This document shows, in pieces, positions 1-11,183 of a DNA stretch of 64,000 bases. A program made the position numbers and the translations under genes. The stretch comes from Pagrus major (Eukaryota > Chordata > Actinopteri > Spariformes > Sparidae). The stretch's first letter is position 1. Each line of letters opens with the position of its first letter. The DNA lies in NCBI RefSeq assembly GCF_040436345.1, contig NC_133220.1, forward strand, positions 9,610,664 to 9,674,663. Reading direction: 5' to 3'. The notes below the pieces were generated by a model. It was not told where the DNA came from and ran no database searches. It saw only the letters and a list, made by a program, of their open reading frames with translations.

Positions 1-29
1 ATGGAGAACTACTCTTCATCGGCACTCAC

Positions 30-99
30 CTCTTACTAAGTCGACATCGATGAGGTCTGGTTTGATGTGACCCGTCTTCCTTGGTTTGCTGTCCAAACC
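30..99 (-). CDS. phtf1: PHTF-family gene, third coding exon
   Basis: Read on the minus strand, this 70-base exon starts after an AG acceptor at 101-100 and ends at a GTGAGT donor at 29. It translates to GLDS followed by KPRKTGHIKPDLIDVDLVR and the first base of a Gly codon. The block HIKPDLIDVDLVRG is a hallmark of the N-terminal region of vertebrate PHTF1 and PHTF2 (putative homeodomain transcription factor, in fact multi-pass membrane proteins of the ER/Golgi). The phase fits the exon at 253-197 exactly, across a 97-base intron. Residues GHI favour PHTF1 and T and V favour PHTF2, so the paralogue is not certain; I lean to phtf1. The remaining exons lie beyond the left edge. The exon is too short to appear as a long open frame. 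Confidence 0.9.
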
Positions 100-196
100 C
101 TAGATAAATGGAGAGTAGTATTGTTCGATTGAGCGGTAATGCACAACAAAGATAAGTAAATGTTTATTTCTTTACAAAAGTTTTTAGGTTCCTTAC

Positions 197-253
197 ATTT
201 AGATCCGTCTGCACCAGAGATTTCTCCCAGACTTGTTGATCATAGGCCCCGAT
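197..253 (-). CDS. phtf1: PHTF-family gene, second coding exon
   Basis: This 57-base minus-strand exon has phase 0 at both ends. It starts after TTGCCACAG (AG at 255-254) and ends before GTAAGG (GT at 196-195). It encodes IGAYDQQVWEKSLVQTDLN. The IGAYDQQ-WEKS motif follows the initial WYQ-K segment in PHTF1 and PHTF2 and is diagnostic. The pattern S-x-x-Q-T resembles PHTF1 more than PHTF2. The upstream intron (1654-254) is about 1.4 kb. The downstream intron (196-100) is 97 bases, a typical compact fish intron. Confidence 0.92.
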
Positions 254-1654
254 CTGTGGCAACAACACAAATTTTATCAATCAATCAATCAATGACCCTC
301 ATTTACAATGACATTGAGTCGAACAAAACAAAGCAGAGGAACAATAACAAGGAGAAATGCTGACAAAGTAAATGCAGTCCCATAAAAGGCTAGTAAAAAC
401 CCAAGGCTATTAAAAAACATTGGATCATATGATGAAAATTCAAATAATGTAAAATAACATTCAAAATACAGTCATAAAATAGTAAAAAAGTCACGATTAA
501 AATAATTGAATGCAAATAAAATACAGTTATTTAAAACAGTTACAACTAGAGGTTGGAAGGTTGAAGATCAAATATGTGAAATGGCCAAAGGGTATGAAAT
601 TATTGATTTTAATTATGTGCTGTATTTTGTTCCAGGAGTCAGAGGCACTAAAATCAAAAGCAGTCCTTCCAAGTTCGGACCTAACATGTGGAACATATAG
701 CATGAGCCACACAGTAGAGCGGTTCTGATAAAGCCCGTCTGAGAGATGAAGCATGTCTGACAGATAATGTGGTAGCTTTTCAGTAAGGGCTTTACAGATA
801 AAAAAAGATACCAGTGAATATCACGTATTTTGGGTTTTTTTTTTTGAGGGAAGACCACCCAACCTCATCATATAAAATACAACTATGTGTACCATTTTGG
901 GGGGTCAAACTGAAGTTGTTTATCTGAGTGTCTCAATAAATATATTGAGCTTTATGGCTGTAAAACCTGCTACAAACAAACTGGGTAATTCAAATGAAAG
1001 TATCTGAAACTGTATATGAACCACAGACATTTTCATCAAAATAGATCTACATAAACTATTATAAATGACATTTAAAAAGGTAAAAGATTGGACTTAGCAG
1101 TGTAATAGTTCACCAGCAGAAAACCCTTTCTTTTGCGCTGCGCTGCTTTTCAGACGTGTCGACACATGACTCAATGCAAATCAGATGAAACGCCTCAGAG
1201 CTCATAAGATGAATTAAAAAACTGCCAGTGAATCACAATTCTGCTCTAATGACAGCCTTGAGCCCTGACAGGCTTTTAAATACCTCGATACATGTTTACA
1301 CATCTGGTAACCCACCGAACAGGTAAGAACTTGTTCGTTTTTGCCAACTTTCTTTGCCTTTTACAAAACAAGAGTTACAAAACAAAGAAAGGTAAACAGG
1401 GAAAAAGGGGAAAAGGCTGCAGGATGACTGGGGAGAGGTTTCCGCTCTTGAACTGGTGTATGTTTTCTTTTCCCTGACACATTTGCATTTATTTATATAA
1501 AACTTACTAAAAACACCTTTATCAGTATCTTATTTAAGGAAAATCAACGTGAATGGCTTTTCCCTTAAAATTGCACACGTCTAGTTGCTCCTGTGTAAAT
1601 ATCACAATATATCTCTTTAGAAATTAATTAAAAATGTGTGTCTTTTTGTCTCAC

Positions 1655-1684
1655 CTTCTCTTGATACCAGGCTATTCTGGCCAT
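1655..1684 (-). CDS. phtf1: PHTF-family gene, first coding exon (start codon)
   Basis: The minus-strand ATG at 1684-1682 has a strong initiation context (A at -3, G at +4). It opens ten codons, MARIAWYQEK, which end at an AAG|GTGAGA donor (intron from 1654). Joined in phase to the next exon, this gives the family N-terminus with WYQ-K followed by IGAYDQQ. A likely acceptor (TTCCAG, AG at 1698-1697) would make the exon 1696-1655 with 12 bases of 5' UTR; other acceptors further upstream are possible. The coding part of this exon is only 30 bases. Human PHTF proteins have a slightly longer segment before WYQ. Confidence 0.85.
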
Positions 1685-2013
1685 TGTGATCCGATGCTGG
1701 AACCAGTGAAGTGGGACTCAGGTCATTTCACAAAGAGCTCAGGACAGAGAGACGACTGGGCACAAATCCAGATTTGTTCACTAAACAACAAGGGACACGG
1801 ACACATTGACTCTGACAGAAAAGCCACACAACTACCACAACGATTAACAGATACAAACTGATTATAAAGTCGCACTTTACACGAATTATTACGGACTAGT
1901 TTAGCAACTAATGCTAAACTAAATCTGTTGACGTTAAACTGAACAGTTGTAGCCGAGTACAGGCTACTAGCTAACAATAGCCGCCTGTTAGCAAGAGGAC
2001 AACGTTGACTTAC

Positions 2014-2300
2014 CTGAAATAAAACAGTCGATTTGGCACAAACTGGAGGACACCTTTAGTAATCATCACAAATTGTTGGTTAAATACTCGGTCATCACTT
2101 TCAGGGGCGTTGCAGCAGCGTCTTGTTGTCAGATTCACAACTCACGTTAGCAACGCGCTTTACGTCAACGACCGCTTTTCGACGCGTTTAACGACATGTA
2201 AAACGCTACATTTATAAAGTTAACCTTCTCAAACAAATGTCTACTCGCCGATACTTTTATTTGAGGGGGTTTTGAACTCCTCTAACTTCACTGTTGTTTA
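2014..2300 (-). other. phtf1: Candidate non-coding first exon of the PHTF gene
   Basis: On the minus strand a consensus TTTCAG|GTAAGT donor places an exon end at 2014. The transcribed sequence above it is CpG-richer than its surroundings. Splicing from here to the acceptor at 1698-1697 would remove about 316 bases and give a spliced 5' UTR. The transcription start is not visible, so the upper limit of about 2300 is a guess from where the GC- and pyrimidine-rich promoter begins. Confidence 0.5.
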
Positions 2301-2450
2301 ACATTTGGCTCGGTCTTCCGCTTCCCTTTTCCGGGATTTGTTGTGCCTGTGTGTGGTGTTTTTCTTCCCTGCGCGCTGTCTCGCAGGCGGAGGCTGCGCT
2401 CGCTCAGGCTGCGTTGAGAGTCGTTTTCCGGAGATAAAACCGGCACATTA
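2050..2450 (-). promoter_or_regulatory. CpG-rich promoter region of the PHTF gene
   Basis: This stretch has many CpG dinucleotides (for example around 2100-2180 and 2310-2440) in an otherwise AT-rich region. It contains two GGAA/TTCC ETS-like cores in TTCCGCTTCCCTTTTCCGG near 2315-2335, another TTCCGGA near 2425, and an ACGTCA half-CRE near 2162. No TATA box is evident. This fits a housekeeping-type promoter for the minus-strand PHTF gene. Assignment is by position and composition only. Confidence 0.5.
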
Positions 2451-2500
2451 TAAACCGCTACCATTGTTCTTGAACCTTGAATCGACAATTTATGTTCCAC

Positions 2501-3600
2501 ATTTTGTAAATATTTGACTGATGAAGCTTGTCACATACTCGTAAAGAGAAAGCGCTACCTGACAGGCAAGTGTGAGGACAAAAAAATACCCCTGTGCATT
2601 TTCCTGAAGTTATTCCCAACATTTCAGCCAATCAGAGCGCAGCAAGAGAGGTCGAGAGAAGCGGCTGGAAATAATTATTATTTTAAATTATTAATTAATC
2701 TGCCGATTATTTTCACTGTTAATTGTTTGATCTTTTTCCTAAAGACCAAAGGGAAATCTATAAATTCGGGACTGTAGTCAAGATTTCAGACAAGCCATTT
2801 ACAACATCAAGCAACGTTATGTTTGACTATGTGCCAAAATAAACTTTTTAATCTTTTTTCTTCTTTTGTTAATCCTTTTGTTAATTTTACATTGTTAATA
2901 TAATAATCTAACTTCTAAAATATAATTTTGCACTGCTCCCTGAACAGCTGCACTCCCACGATGCAAAGAATACAATTCTGGTGATGGAAGAAAAAAAAAA
3001 AATCATAGTTTTTTCAATACATTGTACACCTACACGGCGCCAATATACACCCATGACCCACAGACATACAGTTGTTTTAGAGAGATGTCAAAGTTATGCC
3101 ACATAGTCAGGCACCAGCTATGATTTTCTGTGCCTTGTCCACACTCTGACTGGTCCGCGCTGGACTAGAACAAGCCACCGAGCGACTGCTGCCTAAAACA
3201 ATCAAAATCTCATTATTTTAATGTATGTCTCTGACCTAAAACAGTCCAATTTAATGAGTTTAACTCTAAAAAAAGATCTGAACCAGGCTTTAAAAAAACT
3301 AACCGTGTGACATTTATATGACACTGTACAGTATAAACACCTTGTAAGGGACTATAAACCTTCAAATTCCCTGAAACAATGTTGAAGACTTGACCTTCAT
3401 GTTCTTAATAGTGGCAACAGCCTTTTTCAAATAGCTTACGTATGGCCTCCAACAGCCCATAACCCAAAGATAATCAGTTTATGATCACAAAAGATCAAGA
3501 AAAGCAGCAAATTATCACAACGGAGAAGCTGGAAAGAGGGGATGTTTGGCAAAATGAATTAAATTACTTCTAAAGCTGATTCAGATAGTTTACTGATTGA
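2501..3600. other. Intergenic, no gene seen
   Basis: AT-rich spacer between the PHTF promoter and the 3' end of ora1. A fragment around 2665-2730, including TTAATCTGCCGATTATTTTC, resembles the common fish repeat carrying GGGCTGCAACTAA found elsewhere in the window. An A-run lies near 2990-3001. Nothing coding is supported. Confidence 0.5.
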
Positions 3601-3602
3601 TT

Positions 3603-3608
3603 TTTATT
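3603..3608 (-). terminator. Candidate polyadenylation signal of ora1
   Basis: Minus-strand AATAAA, about 250 bases past the ora1 stop codon. The distance suits a short 3' UTR. No downstream element was checked. Confidence 0.45.
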
Positions 3609-3858
3609 TTTTGCCTACATACAAAATGACCATAAACCCCATTGCAGATGCATGTATATTTATGATTTCGATAAAAATATACAGAGAAAACCCTGTTACA
3701 TCATTGCATGACTCTACAGTCTCTGACTACTTTCTAAAGGGTCCATTGCTCAGCTAAATGACAGTGATCTGTGCACCAGTGTTCAAAATAACAAAGTCTG
3801 AGAGTACGACTCTGCTGTCTTGCAGGTCAGTTGACAGCCTGTCAAGATAGAGAAGGAC

Positions 3859-4803
3859 TCATTTGTCACTCGACTCCTGATTGTCTGCTGACGGTTGGTC
3901 TTGCTCGGCTGCACACACGATCTTGGCCTTGACCTTCTTGTTGGAGGAGATGATGAAATAGGGGCTGAGAGAGGCGTAGCAGGAGGAGAAGAACACCCTC
4001 ATATCAGCCACCACTGGTGACACCTTCGCCACCGTCAGCATGTAGATCCAGATCACGTTATCAATCCCGAAGAAGACCATGTACAGAACCACCAAGGTGA
4101 CGACTGTTTTGGCTGCCCTGGTTTCTGCCCCGGCTCCCTGCTGAGAGCGACGGATCCCTCTCACCTGCCGGCTGTGGCGGTGGAGAAGCAGCAGGATGTA
4201 ACCGCTCGAGCCCAGCATCAGAGCCACGAAAGCGAAGTCCCTTCCAGAGACAGCCACCCCATTGATCACATAGGACAGGTTGTCTCTGAAGTCTACATGA
4301 CAGAAGCCCAGGTTGAGAGTAAAAGCAGGGACGGTGCCATTTCTTGGAGCCATAGAGAAGAAAGGAGCTGCGATGCATATGGCCATGTTGAGAAGCCACA
4401 GTCCTGCAAACGTGGGGAGGACCAGGGAGGGAAGTGCAGGCTTCAACCTGGACAAACGAGGCCCAGCGGGGGCGATGGTCACTGCCTGAAACACACTGAG
4501 CATGCAGGTGATGCAGACTGACAGAGCCCGGCCGATACGGTAGGCGTAGATCACCACCTTACAGCCGGGGTCGTTCAGCAGGTCCTTCAGCCCAAACACA
4601 GTCATCGTCTGGGGGACGCAGCGGGTCAGAAGCAGCATCAGGTTGGCGAAGGCCAGGTGGCACAGGATCATGTCCACAGGAAGTATCTTGGGCTCGGTGT
4701 AAATGATGTGGGCGTACGCCAGCAGCACCACGGTGTTCCCCAAGATGCCCATACCTGTTTGCAAGAGGAAGGAGACGCCTTTGATGGTCACACACAGATC
4801 CAT
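3859..4803 (-). CDS. ora1: Olfactory receptor class A (V1R-like), ora1-type
   Basis: An intact single-exon coding region of 314 residues for a seven-transmembrane V1R-like pheromone or odour receptor, expected in olfactory sensory neurons. Approximate helices: TM1 9-34 with the GN pair at 22-23, TM2 42-66, TM3 83-110, TM4 128-150, TM5 188-208, TM6 232-258, TM7 265-286. C81 and C168 are placed for the usual TM3 to loop-2 disulphide. Sequons lie at N155 (NGT) and N175 (NLS). TM7 carries SLSPYFII, with SP where most rhodopsin-like receptors have NP, as in V1Rs. The frame stays open for 48 codons upstream with further ATGs at 4827 and 4860. I chose 4803 because the spacing to the TM1 GN (23 residues) then equals that of the ora2 neighbour. 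The gene is divergent from ora2. The lack of coding introns favours the ora1/ora2 pair over ora3/ora4, which have introns. Which member is ora1 is less certain. Confidence 0.88.
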   Translation of the reverse strand: MDLCVTIKGVSFLLQTGMGILGNTVVLLAYAHIIYTEPKILPVDMILCHLAFANLMLLLTRCVPQTMTVFGLKDLLNDPGCKVVIYAYRIGRALSVCITCMLSVFQAVTIAPAGPRLSRLKPALPSLVLPTFAGLWLLNMAICIAAPFFSMAPRNGTVPAFTLNLGFCHVDFRDNLSYVINGVAVSGRDFAFVALMLGSSGYILLLLHRHSRQVRGIRRSQQGAGAETRAAKTVVTLVVLYMVFFGIDNVIWIYMLTVAKVSPVVADMRVFFSSCYASLSPYFIISSNKKVKAKIVCAAEQDQPSADNQESSDK

Positions 4804-4920
4804 GACACCGAGGCCTGCACCTGGCATGACGTGCAAACAAGACAGAGAATCAAATGTCATGAAATCACTGCACACAAGAAACAGCAAGTTTAAACCTTTT
4901 TGACCAGACAGCCTCACCAT
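4804..4920 (-). other. Candidate 5' leader splice sites of ora1
   Basis: Upstream of the ora1 start the minus strand has two candidate acceptors: TTCTTGTGTGCAG with AG at 4869-4868, and GTCATGCCAG with AG at 4822-4821. A donor-like ATG|GTGAGG has its GT at 4917-4916. Pairing 4917 with 4821 gives a 97-base intron, close to the 94-base leader intron of ora2. The upstream codons are open but read like non-receptor sequence, consistent with spliced leader rather than protein. Confidence 0.3.
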
Positions 4921-5846
4921 GTATATAATGCTCACATGAAGTTGCAAGTCTGTTGTGCATTAGCTGTTTAACAGCCTGTGTAATTACAATTTATAGTCTT
5001 TAATGCCCCTCGAGATCACTGGCCAACAATGCAGTGTTCAGCCCACAGTTCAGTTTGGCAAATTAAAGCAACAAACTAAATCTGACTCAGATGGTCTCTG
5101 AGGGCAGCACTGCGAAGGCAACACGGTACCTCTGAAGGATACACACAAATTTTCAAGTTCCTCTTAAAAACAATAGTCAGGCACACATATGAGAGTTGAA
5201 ATCCTTTTTCTTGCCGTAATCATCCTTAATGTCCGTACTGGCTGTGAGGAGAGCCCTTCCTACCATGTTTTCGAGGGAAGAGATGGACGACAAAATCCAC
5301 AGTCCGGTTCTGTACAGAGATTTATTCCAAAGTTATTCTGAAGATATGAAGCCTTTAAAGTTTCAAGTCTTTGAGAAATTCTCTTTGTGTTTCCCAGAAA
5401 GTGTTTCCTTACTGTGCTGCAGCAGAGAGATCAAAACTCAAAGAGGGAATTACTGATTACTGGAATTACTAACTTTGATTATTGCTTTTTTGTTGAACAA
5501 GGTATTTTTATTAACAATGCAGAAAAGCCCAACATAGTAGGAACAAATGAACCAAGATCCAGTGCAAACAACCCCACCCACCCCTCAACATACAAGAACA
5601 AATAAGGAGAGCCTGACTAGTCAAAAAGAAACAGAGAGACATAATTAAAACATTTAAAAGAAAAAATTTGACATGCATGACACGAGTAGGGCAGCATAGT
5701 GTAATTCACTACAAGTTAAAATGGTTTCCAGGTGGCACAGAAACACAACGATGATCTCTTGATGAACAGCAGATCTTCTTCAATTGAATATAGTACATAA
5801 CATCCTTAATCCATTGTCCATATGTTGGAGGTGAAGACTCCGTCCA

Positions 5847-6370
5847 TTAAAGAGGCACTATGTAGTTTTGGAGAAGAAATTAAAACTCAGAATTTTGTTA
5901 TTTACATTAGTGAGGTAATAACACAAACTCAGACATATTTATTTTTTCCATTACAGAATAAACCAGCTGTTCTCAGAGGAAAATAAGGTCCCCAGAACAC
6001 TGTTTGAAGCTAGAAAGGTGGCAGGGTCCGCCACATATAAACAAAGTAACAGTATTAAAGTATTCAGTCATGAAAAGAGTTTGTTCATTTAGTTTTTTAA
6101 AATTTTAAAATTTAAAATTTGAAACAATAGCACTTGGACTCTGCTTAGGTTGACATCCAGAGGAGTTTCTCCAAATATCGCCATGGACATAGATGGAGCA
6201 ACACACTGTCCAAATGTTTTTGAAAAGGTGCAAAACATAAAACCCCCAGAAATGTAATAGTTTTAGACACGATGAGAACATGTGGCACAAAGTGGCCAAG
6301 CAGTGTTTACACTGATCACTGTTAACCTTAGCTAACCGCGCTCTCGACCATGGCGGACATCTTATATTGA
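5847..6370. mobile_element. Interspersed repeat, AGAGGCACTATGTAG type
   Basis: Starts with TTAAAGAGGCACTATGTAG and continues to about the CATGGCGGACAT segment. The opening motif is familiar from a dispersed non-autonomous repeat in spiny-rayed fish. It has no coding capacity. The boundaries are approximate, and I could not define the terminal repeats. Confidence 0.5.
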
Positions 6371-8069
6371 ACAACAATGTGTTTAAGACAAATAAAGGAT
6401 TAATAAATAGCTTTGTGTCGCATCACATCTGATATCTGTTCTCCAATATCTTCTTTCCATTTCTGTTTTAAAGAGTCCAAAGCTGCAAGGTTAGGTAGGC
6501 TAAGTAATTCATAGATTTTACTGTAGGTCAGCAGAGGAAACAGTCAGAATGAAATGCCATAAAGCTTCTGAGCTGCAAATATCTGTACAGGTATGACATA
6601 GGAATGACAAGTTTTATGTCATATGTCACATCTATTGCAGAGGGGATGAACATAGGGTTTTTTGCTGCTGGCTCAGCTAGTGAACGTAACAATTGGATTT
6701 GATCTGAAGAGATTATAATAGTGGCAATTTAGCACATAATACTGATAAAGAAGTAGGCTGGATAGTAGAGTGGATTCTCTTTCCATAATTATGACTATTG
6801 TTTGAAGGCAGACTTTAGAAATGTGAATCTATCCTTTAAGTTTTATTGTGAAATCCTTATATCTGTCATAATAAGAAAATTATTTTTTTCGAAGTGGGGG
6901 AGGGAGACCTGGCCAAGACAGTACACAAGTTACAGGATATTAAAAAGGTCAAAAACATAAGGACAGGTGAGGAATTAGAGAACATTTTCTATTTTGGAGT
7001 CAGATATAGAAGCAAAAGCATGACGATCAAACTTTAAACACTCGTGGCATAAGTCTGCAAATAACCCCTCTTTTCTCACATGAATGAAGGTGCTCCAGGC
7101 TGAACATCAATACAGCACTCCAGATCACTTTTTACACTTCAATGTTGCTCATCATCATAAAAAGTAATCGGCTGCCTCAGGTCACATCAATAACATATGT
7201 GAAACCTTATGTGGATTCTAAACTTGAGTGGCTTTCTAATTCCTACATGTCAGTTGTCAGTTTCTTTAGACAGAAAGACTAAAAGTCAGTCCTCGGAAAT
7301 ATTATAATGCTTTTCCCCCACGGAATTAAAAAATAGAGTTGAACAACCCCCCCAGGAGACAACAGTGTGCGGTTATTGTTGATGCAGAAGCAGCCTGATG
7401 ATGCCTTGAATGAGCCATCAAGAGGCTTTTACATGCACAGCTGGTGCTTTCGCCCGCACTCTTCTCCTCCTTCATGTCCTGGGAGCGTGTTAAAAGACAC
7501 AGAGGAGCAAGACAATTAGCCGTATAACAATGCATGTTTGCACTAATTGGGGGCAGAGGGACAATCAGCCAATATTCATTTATGTTCTTAACTCTAAGCA
7601 CCGACATATGCTGCAACAGAAGTTTAACTCGCTTTTAAACAGTATCCACATGAACTTACATTAAAAATGCCTGCACCTTTTGTTCTAAGTTGCAAAATTC
7701 ACACTGCATTTGGAAACAGTGCTGTTGGAGAAGCCTGTTTTCTCCTGGGAGTGGGCTTTGGGATAAAGCATCATCAAATGTGTTATTTCCCTGTGTGTTT
7801 TTTTTTTTTTTTACATGTTTACATGTTCAGAGAGCTAATTAAAATGGCAAGTTCAAGCATGTCCTTCTCTAGGGACTGCATCATATAACGTGTGCTGCAT
7901 GCCAAGTTTAAAAATCCTGTTTTTTTTCCCCCCCGACATGAGATTTGAGTTTTTTGTTTATGGCTGATGTAAATTGTTTCCCCTTATTGCACTAATTCAA
8001 TCTCAATTTTACATTAACTAATTCCATTATAATAATATCATTAAACATGAAGTTTACATCTGTATAACA

Positions 8070-8890
8070 TAATACCAGTGTTGTAAAAAGTACCCAAAAG
8101 TCGTGCTTAAGTTCTACAACTTTACCATTTTAAAAAGTCATTTGCGCCTAATCCAATTAAGATTATTGCTCTGTTAATGTTTCTTTTTTTTTTTTGCTTT
8201 TATCTCCACTGTGGAGGAAATATGTGTACAGAGTTTGAGTCCAAGAGAATATCCAGACCGGGACAATAAAGTATATGGTATCGTATTGTATCATTGTATC
8301 GTCTCGTATTGTGTTGTGTCGTATCGTATCATATTGTGTCGTATTGTATCGTGTCATATTGTATCATATCGCATCATGTCATATTGTATCATATCGCATC
8401 GCATCGCATCGTACCGTATCGTACCGTATTGTATCGTATCGTATCGTATTGTATCGTATCGTATCGTATCGTATCATATCGCATCGCATCGCATCGTATC
8501 GTATCGTATTGCATCGTATCGTATCGTATCATATTGTAAAAGTAAAGATAATAATAGTCCTTTTGTAAAAGTGAGAGTCACTAATACAAATAGTACTAGA
8601 GTAAAAGCCTCAGGGTATCTGATGATAAATGTATTTCAGTATCAAAAGTATTTTTCTGGCAATAAATGTACCTAAGTATAAAAAGTACAAGTAAAAGTAA
8701 ATATGTGTATATACTCTACTGGTCAACCGATTATCTGCCTGGCTGATTATTGGATCCAGTATTTAACATTTCTGATACAGCATGTAATCAAATAAAACTA
8801 GTGGAGTAAAAAGTAAAATATTGGCCTCCAAAATGTAATGGAAATGTAAGGTGGCAGAAAATGTAAACATTCAAGTAAAGTACAATGTTC
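8070..8890. repeat. Interspersed AAGTA-rich fish repeat, split by the pentamer array
   Basis: Both flanks of the pentanucleotide array read like one known type of fish repeat, full of GTAAAAAGTAC and AAGTAAAAGTA motifs (8070-8160 and 8545-8890). Further diverged pieces lie at about 9710-9890 and 10440-10620. The class is not identifiable from sequence alone. Confidence 0.45.
8274..8538. repeat. Pentanucleotide (GTATC)n array
   Basis: About 265 bases of a five-base unit, mostly GTATC, with many one-base variants (GTATT, GCATC, GTACC, CATAT). The unit is not a multiple of three and rarely makes stops, so long frames of repeated R-I-V-S-Y type run across it. These are artefacts, not genes. It lies between the two divergent ora promoters. 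Confidence 0.95.
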
Positions 8891-9911
8891 TGGAGTTTTT
8901 TTTCTGCACATGCAAGAATAAATGTGACACGTCATATTGACTTTCTGAATATAAGAAGCCTGACAGCAGTTAATGATTTTGCATGTATAATTAAATACTG
9001 AGCTGCACTGAAATGAGACATTTTCATACTGTTACATATCACTCTTTAATACTTAAAACAAAAACAATCCTGTTTACTACATAACTGATCTGTCGACAGC
9101 CTTTATTGCGACATAATGTGCTGTATCATCTTAAATCAGGTCATTTCTCAAGTGTTTAAGTTTGCTGTTTGCATGTAACTCAAGTTAGTTCAGAGATATG
9201 TCACTTTTTAACCTTTTGCTTTTAACCTCTAAGTATGCTGGTGAGGGCTTTGGTTGGTGAAGAGGGAATATTCAGCGCACCCCTGACTGCGTCGGTTAAT
9301 CTGTCCCACAGCAAAAATGTGGTTTAAGAGGCTTTTGGCTTAGCAGTCTCCTGTCTGATATTGATGGGCCTCCGACTCTTTATTTGTATTGAAGGGGAGG
9401 GGAGTGAAAATGACCTCGGATCACCTTAGAGTTTATGTGACTCCATTTCTACAGGATGCACACTTACTTTTTCTAAGTTTGTCTATAATGCTCAGTTGAA
9501 AACACCTTCCCCTATCACACCAGATCATTCATCAGTTTAGGTATCTGCCATCAGTTTCCTCTTTTCATATTATATGTTTTATTGTTGTTTTTCATTGTTT
9601 TTTTTTTTAATGCTGGCCTATCCTCAAGACTGTTTACCATCCGTTTCATTAAATTTCCCTTCGAGGACAATTAAGTTAAGTCTGAAGTGATATAAACTGT
9701 GAAGGTAAAGTACAGTGGTGGAGGAAGGAGTTTAATTCTCTATACTGGAATAAAAGTAGCAATATCACCGGGTAAAATTCTCCATTACAAGTACATTAAA
9801 AAAGTTATTTAAGTAAATTTATGTACATAGCTCAAAAGTTTACTTTGTACATTATAACTGTGTATATTATATAATTGGAATATGTTAGTATCATTTTTCT
9901 GTTGCAGTTGT

Positions 9912-10333
9912 TTAAAGGATAAGTTCACACAAAACTGAAAATTCAGTTGTTATCTACTCACTCCAGTGCCGTTGGAAAGACGAGTAAAGTTTCATAGTCA
10001 ACAGAACATTACTGGAGCTTCACAGCAAGACAGGGTTGCAGCACTCTCCCAAACTGTGCGCCCTACGTGTAAATAACGTTTTTTCAAATCAGTTGGGATC
10101 TTGGGGTTTCAGTAGACTTGGATTATGCTGTATGGAGCCATTCTATGTTTTTTTTTATTGCTTACTACGTTTCAAAAAAAGTCCCCATCTATTTCTGTTG
10201 TTTAGGAGAATGCTGCAACACTGTTTTGCTGTTACGCTCCAGAAAATGTTTTGTGGACTACAAAACTTCACCTGTCTTTCATCTGCAGGTGAGTAGATAA
10301 TGACAACATTTTCAGTTATCACTTATTCTTTAA
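9912..10333. mobile_element. Non-autonomous DNA transposon with TTAA ends, copy A
   Basis: An element of about 420 bases bounded by TTAA on both sides (9912-9915 and 10330-10333). The ends are inverted repeats: AGGATAAGTTCACACAAAAC on the left, and the reverse complement of TTATCACTTATTCT on the right. Both inner edges carry TATCTACTCAC or its complement. TTAA duplication is typical of piggyBac-type elements. It has no transposase. Related copies lie at 38145-38395, 43925-44060 and 48198-48519. Confidence 0.75.
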
Positions 10334-11183
10334 GGTGAAGCTAACTGCTTTTTTTTTTTTTTTTAAATCAAAATTGGGTACAAAGCGTACTATTTTATAC
10401 AATTCCATGGTTTTGTAAAGAAACTATATTCATTTGGCAAGTCATAAAATAATAGTGGTGGGGTGAAAACTACAACATTTCCCTCTGAAATGTTGTAGAG
10501 TTGAAGTATAAATCAGCATAAAACTGAAACACTCCAGTCAAGAACAAGTACCTCATATTTGATTAATGTTATCCACAACTATTAAAAATTCAACTCAACA
10601 CTTCCAAAAATATAAATGTAATGGGGTTATTTTACATGTAACTAATGCCGTTAATGGCCACATTGTCGCATTTTCTCTTTTCACTGGAGGACGTGTCTCA
10701 TCCTGTACTCAGGCTTAATATTCATTACCAAGTCCCTACTGTTGGACAGTTAAATCTCGCAGCCCGCCTGCACTGATGTGCCCTTACAACATCCTCACAG
10801 TTTTGGTTTAATTCCATTTTAAGAACTTTTTATTGCTTTGCATGAATTACACAATCATAAATTGGATGCTAAGTCACCCTCTACGAATGAAACTGTGGGT
10901 GATCCATCATGCTGGCTGAGTGGAACGTCCTCTGGCTTTTACTTTGTTTCAACTCTCTCCACTGGAGGACACTGTGGTGTTGGTGTTTGACTAACCAACA
11001 CGAGACAGGACTCTTTAATAGGTAGTGGCTTTTAGAATTGATTGTAGACATGAAAAATACAAAAGTACTGTCACGGGTATTATAAGGAAATCTAAATTTA
11101 GGAGAGGTAATTAGAAAAGGTATTCAACAGTCTCCAAAAAATGGAACTGAGAAAGTGTTTTAATCTTTTCTGAGTATAAACAC

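Noticed and set aside
4061..4840. Alternative frames on both strands over ora1 (93-115 codons)
   Set aside because: Shadows of the GC-rich receptor coding sequence.
8211..8675. 154-codon plus-strand frame and overlapping frames
   Set aside because: Produced by the stop-poor pentanucleotide array; the protein is repeats of R, I, V, S and Y with no domain.
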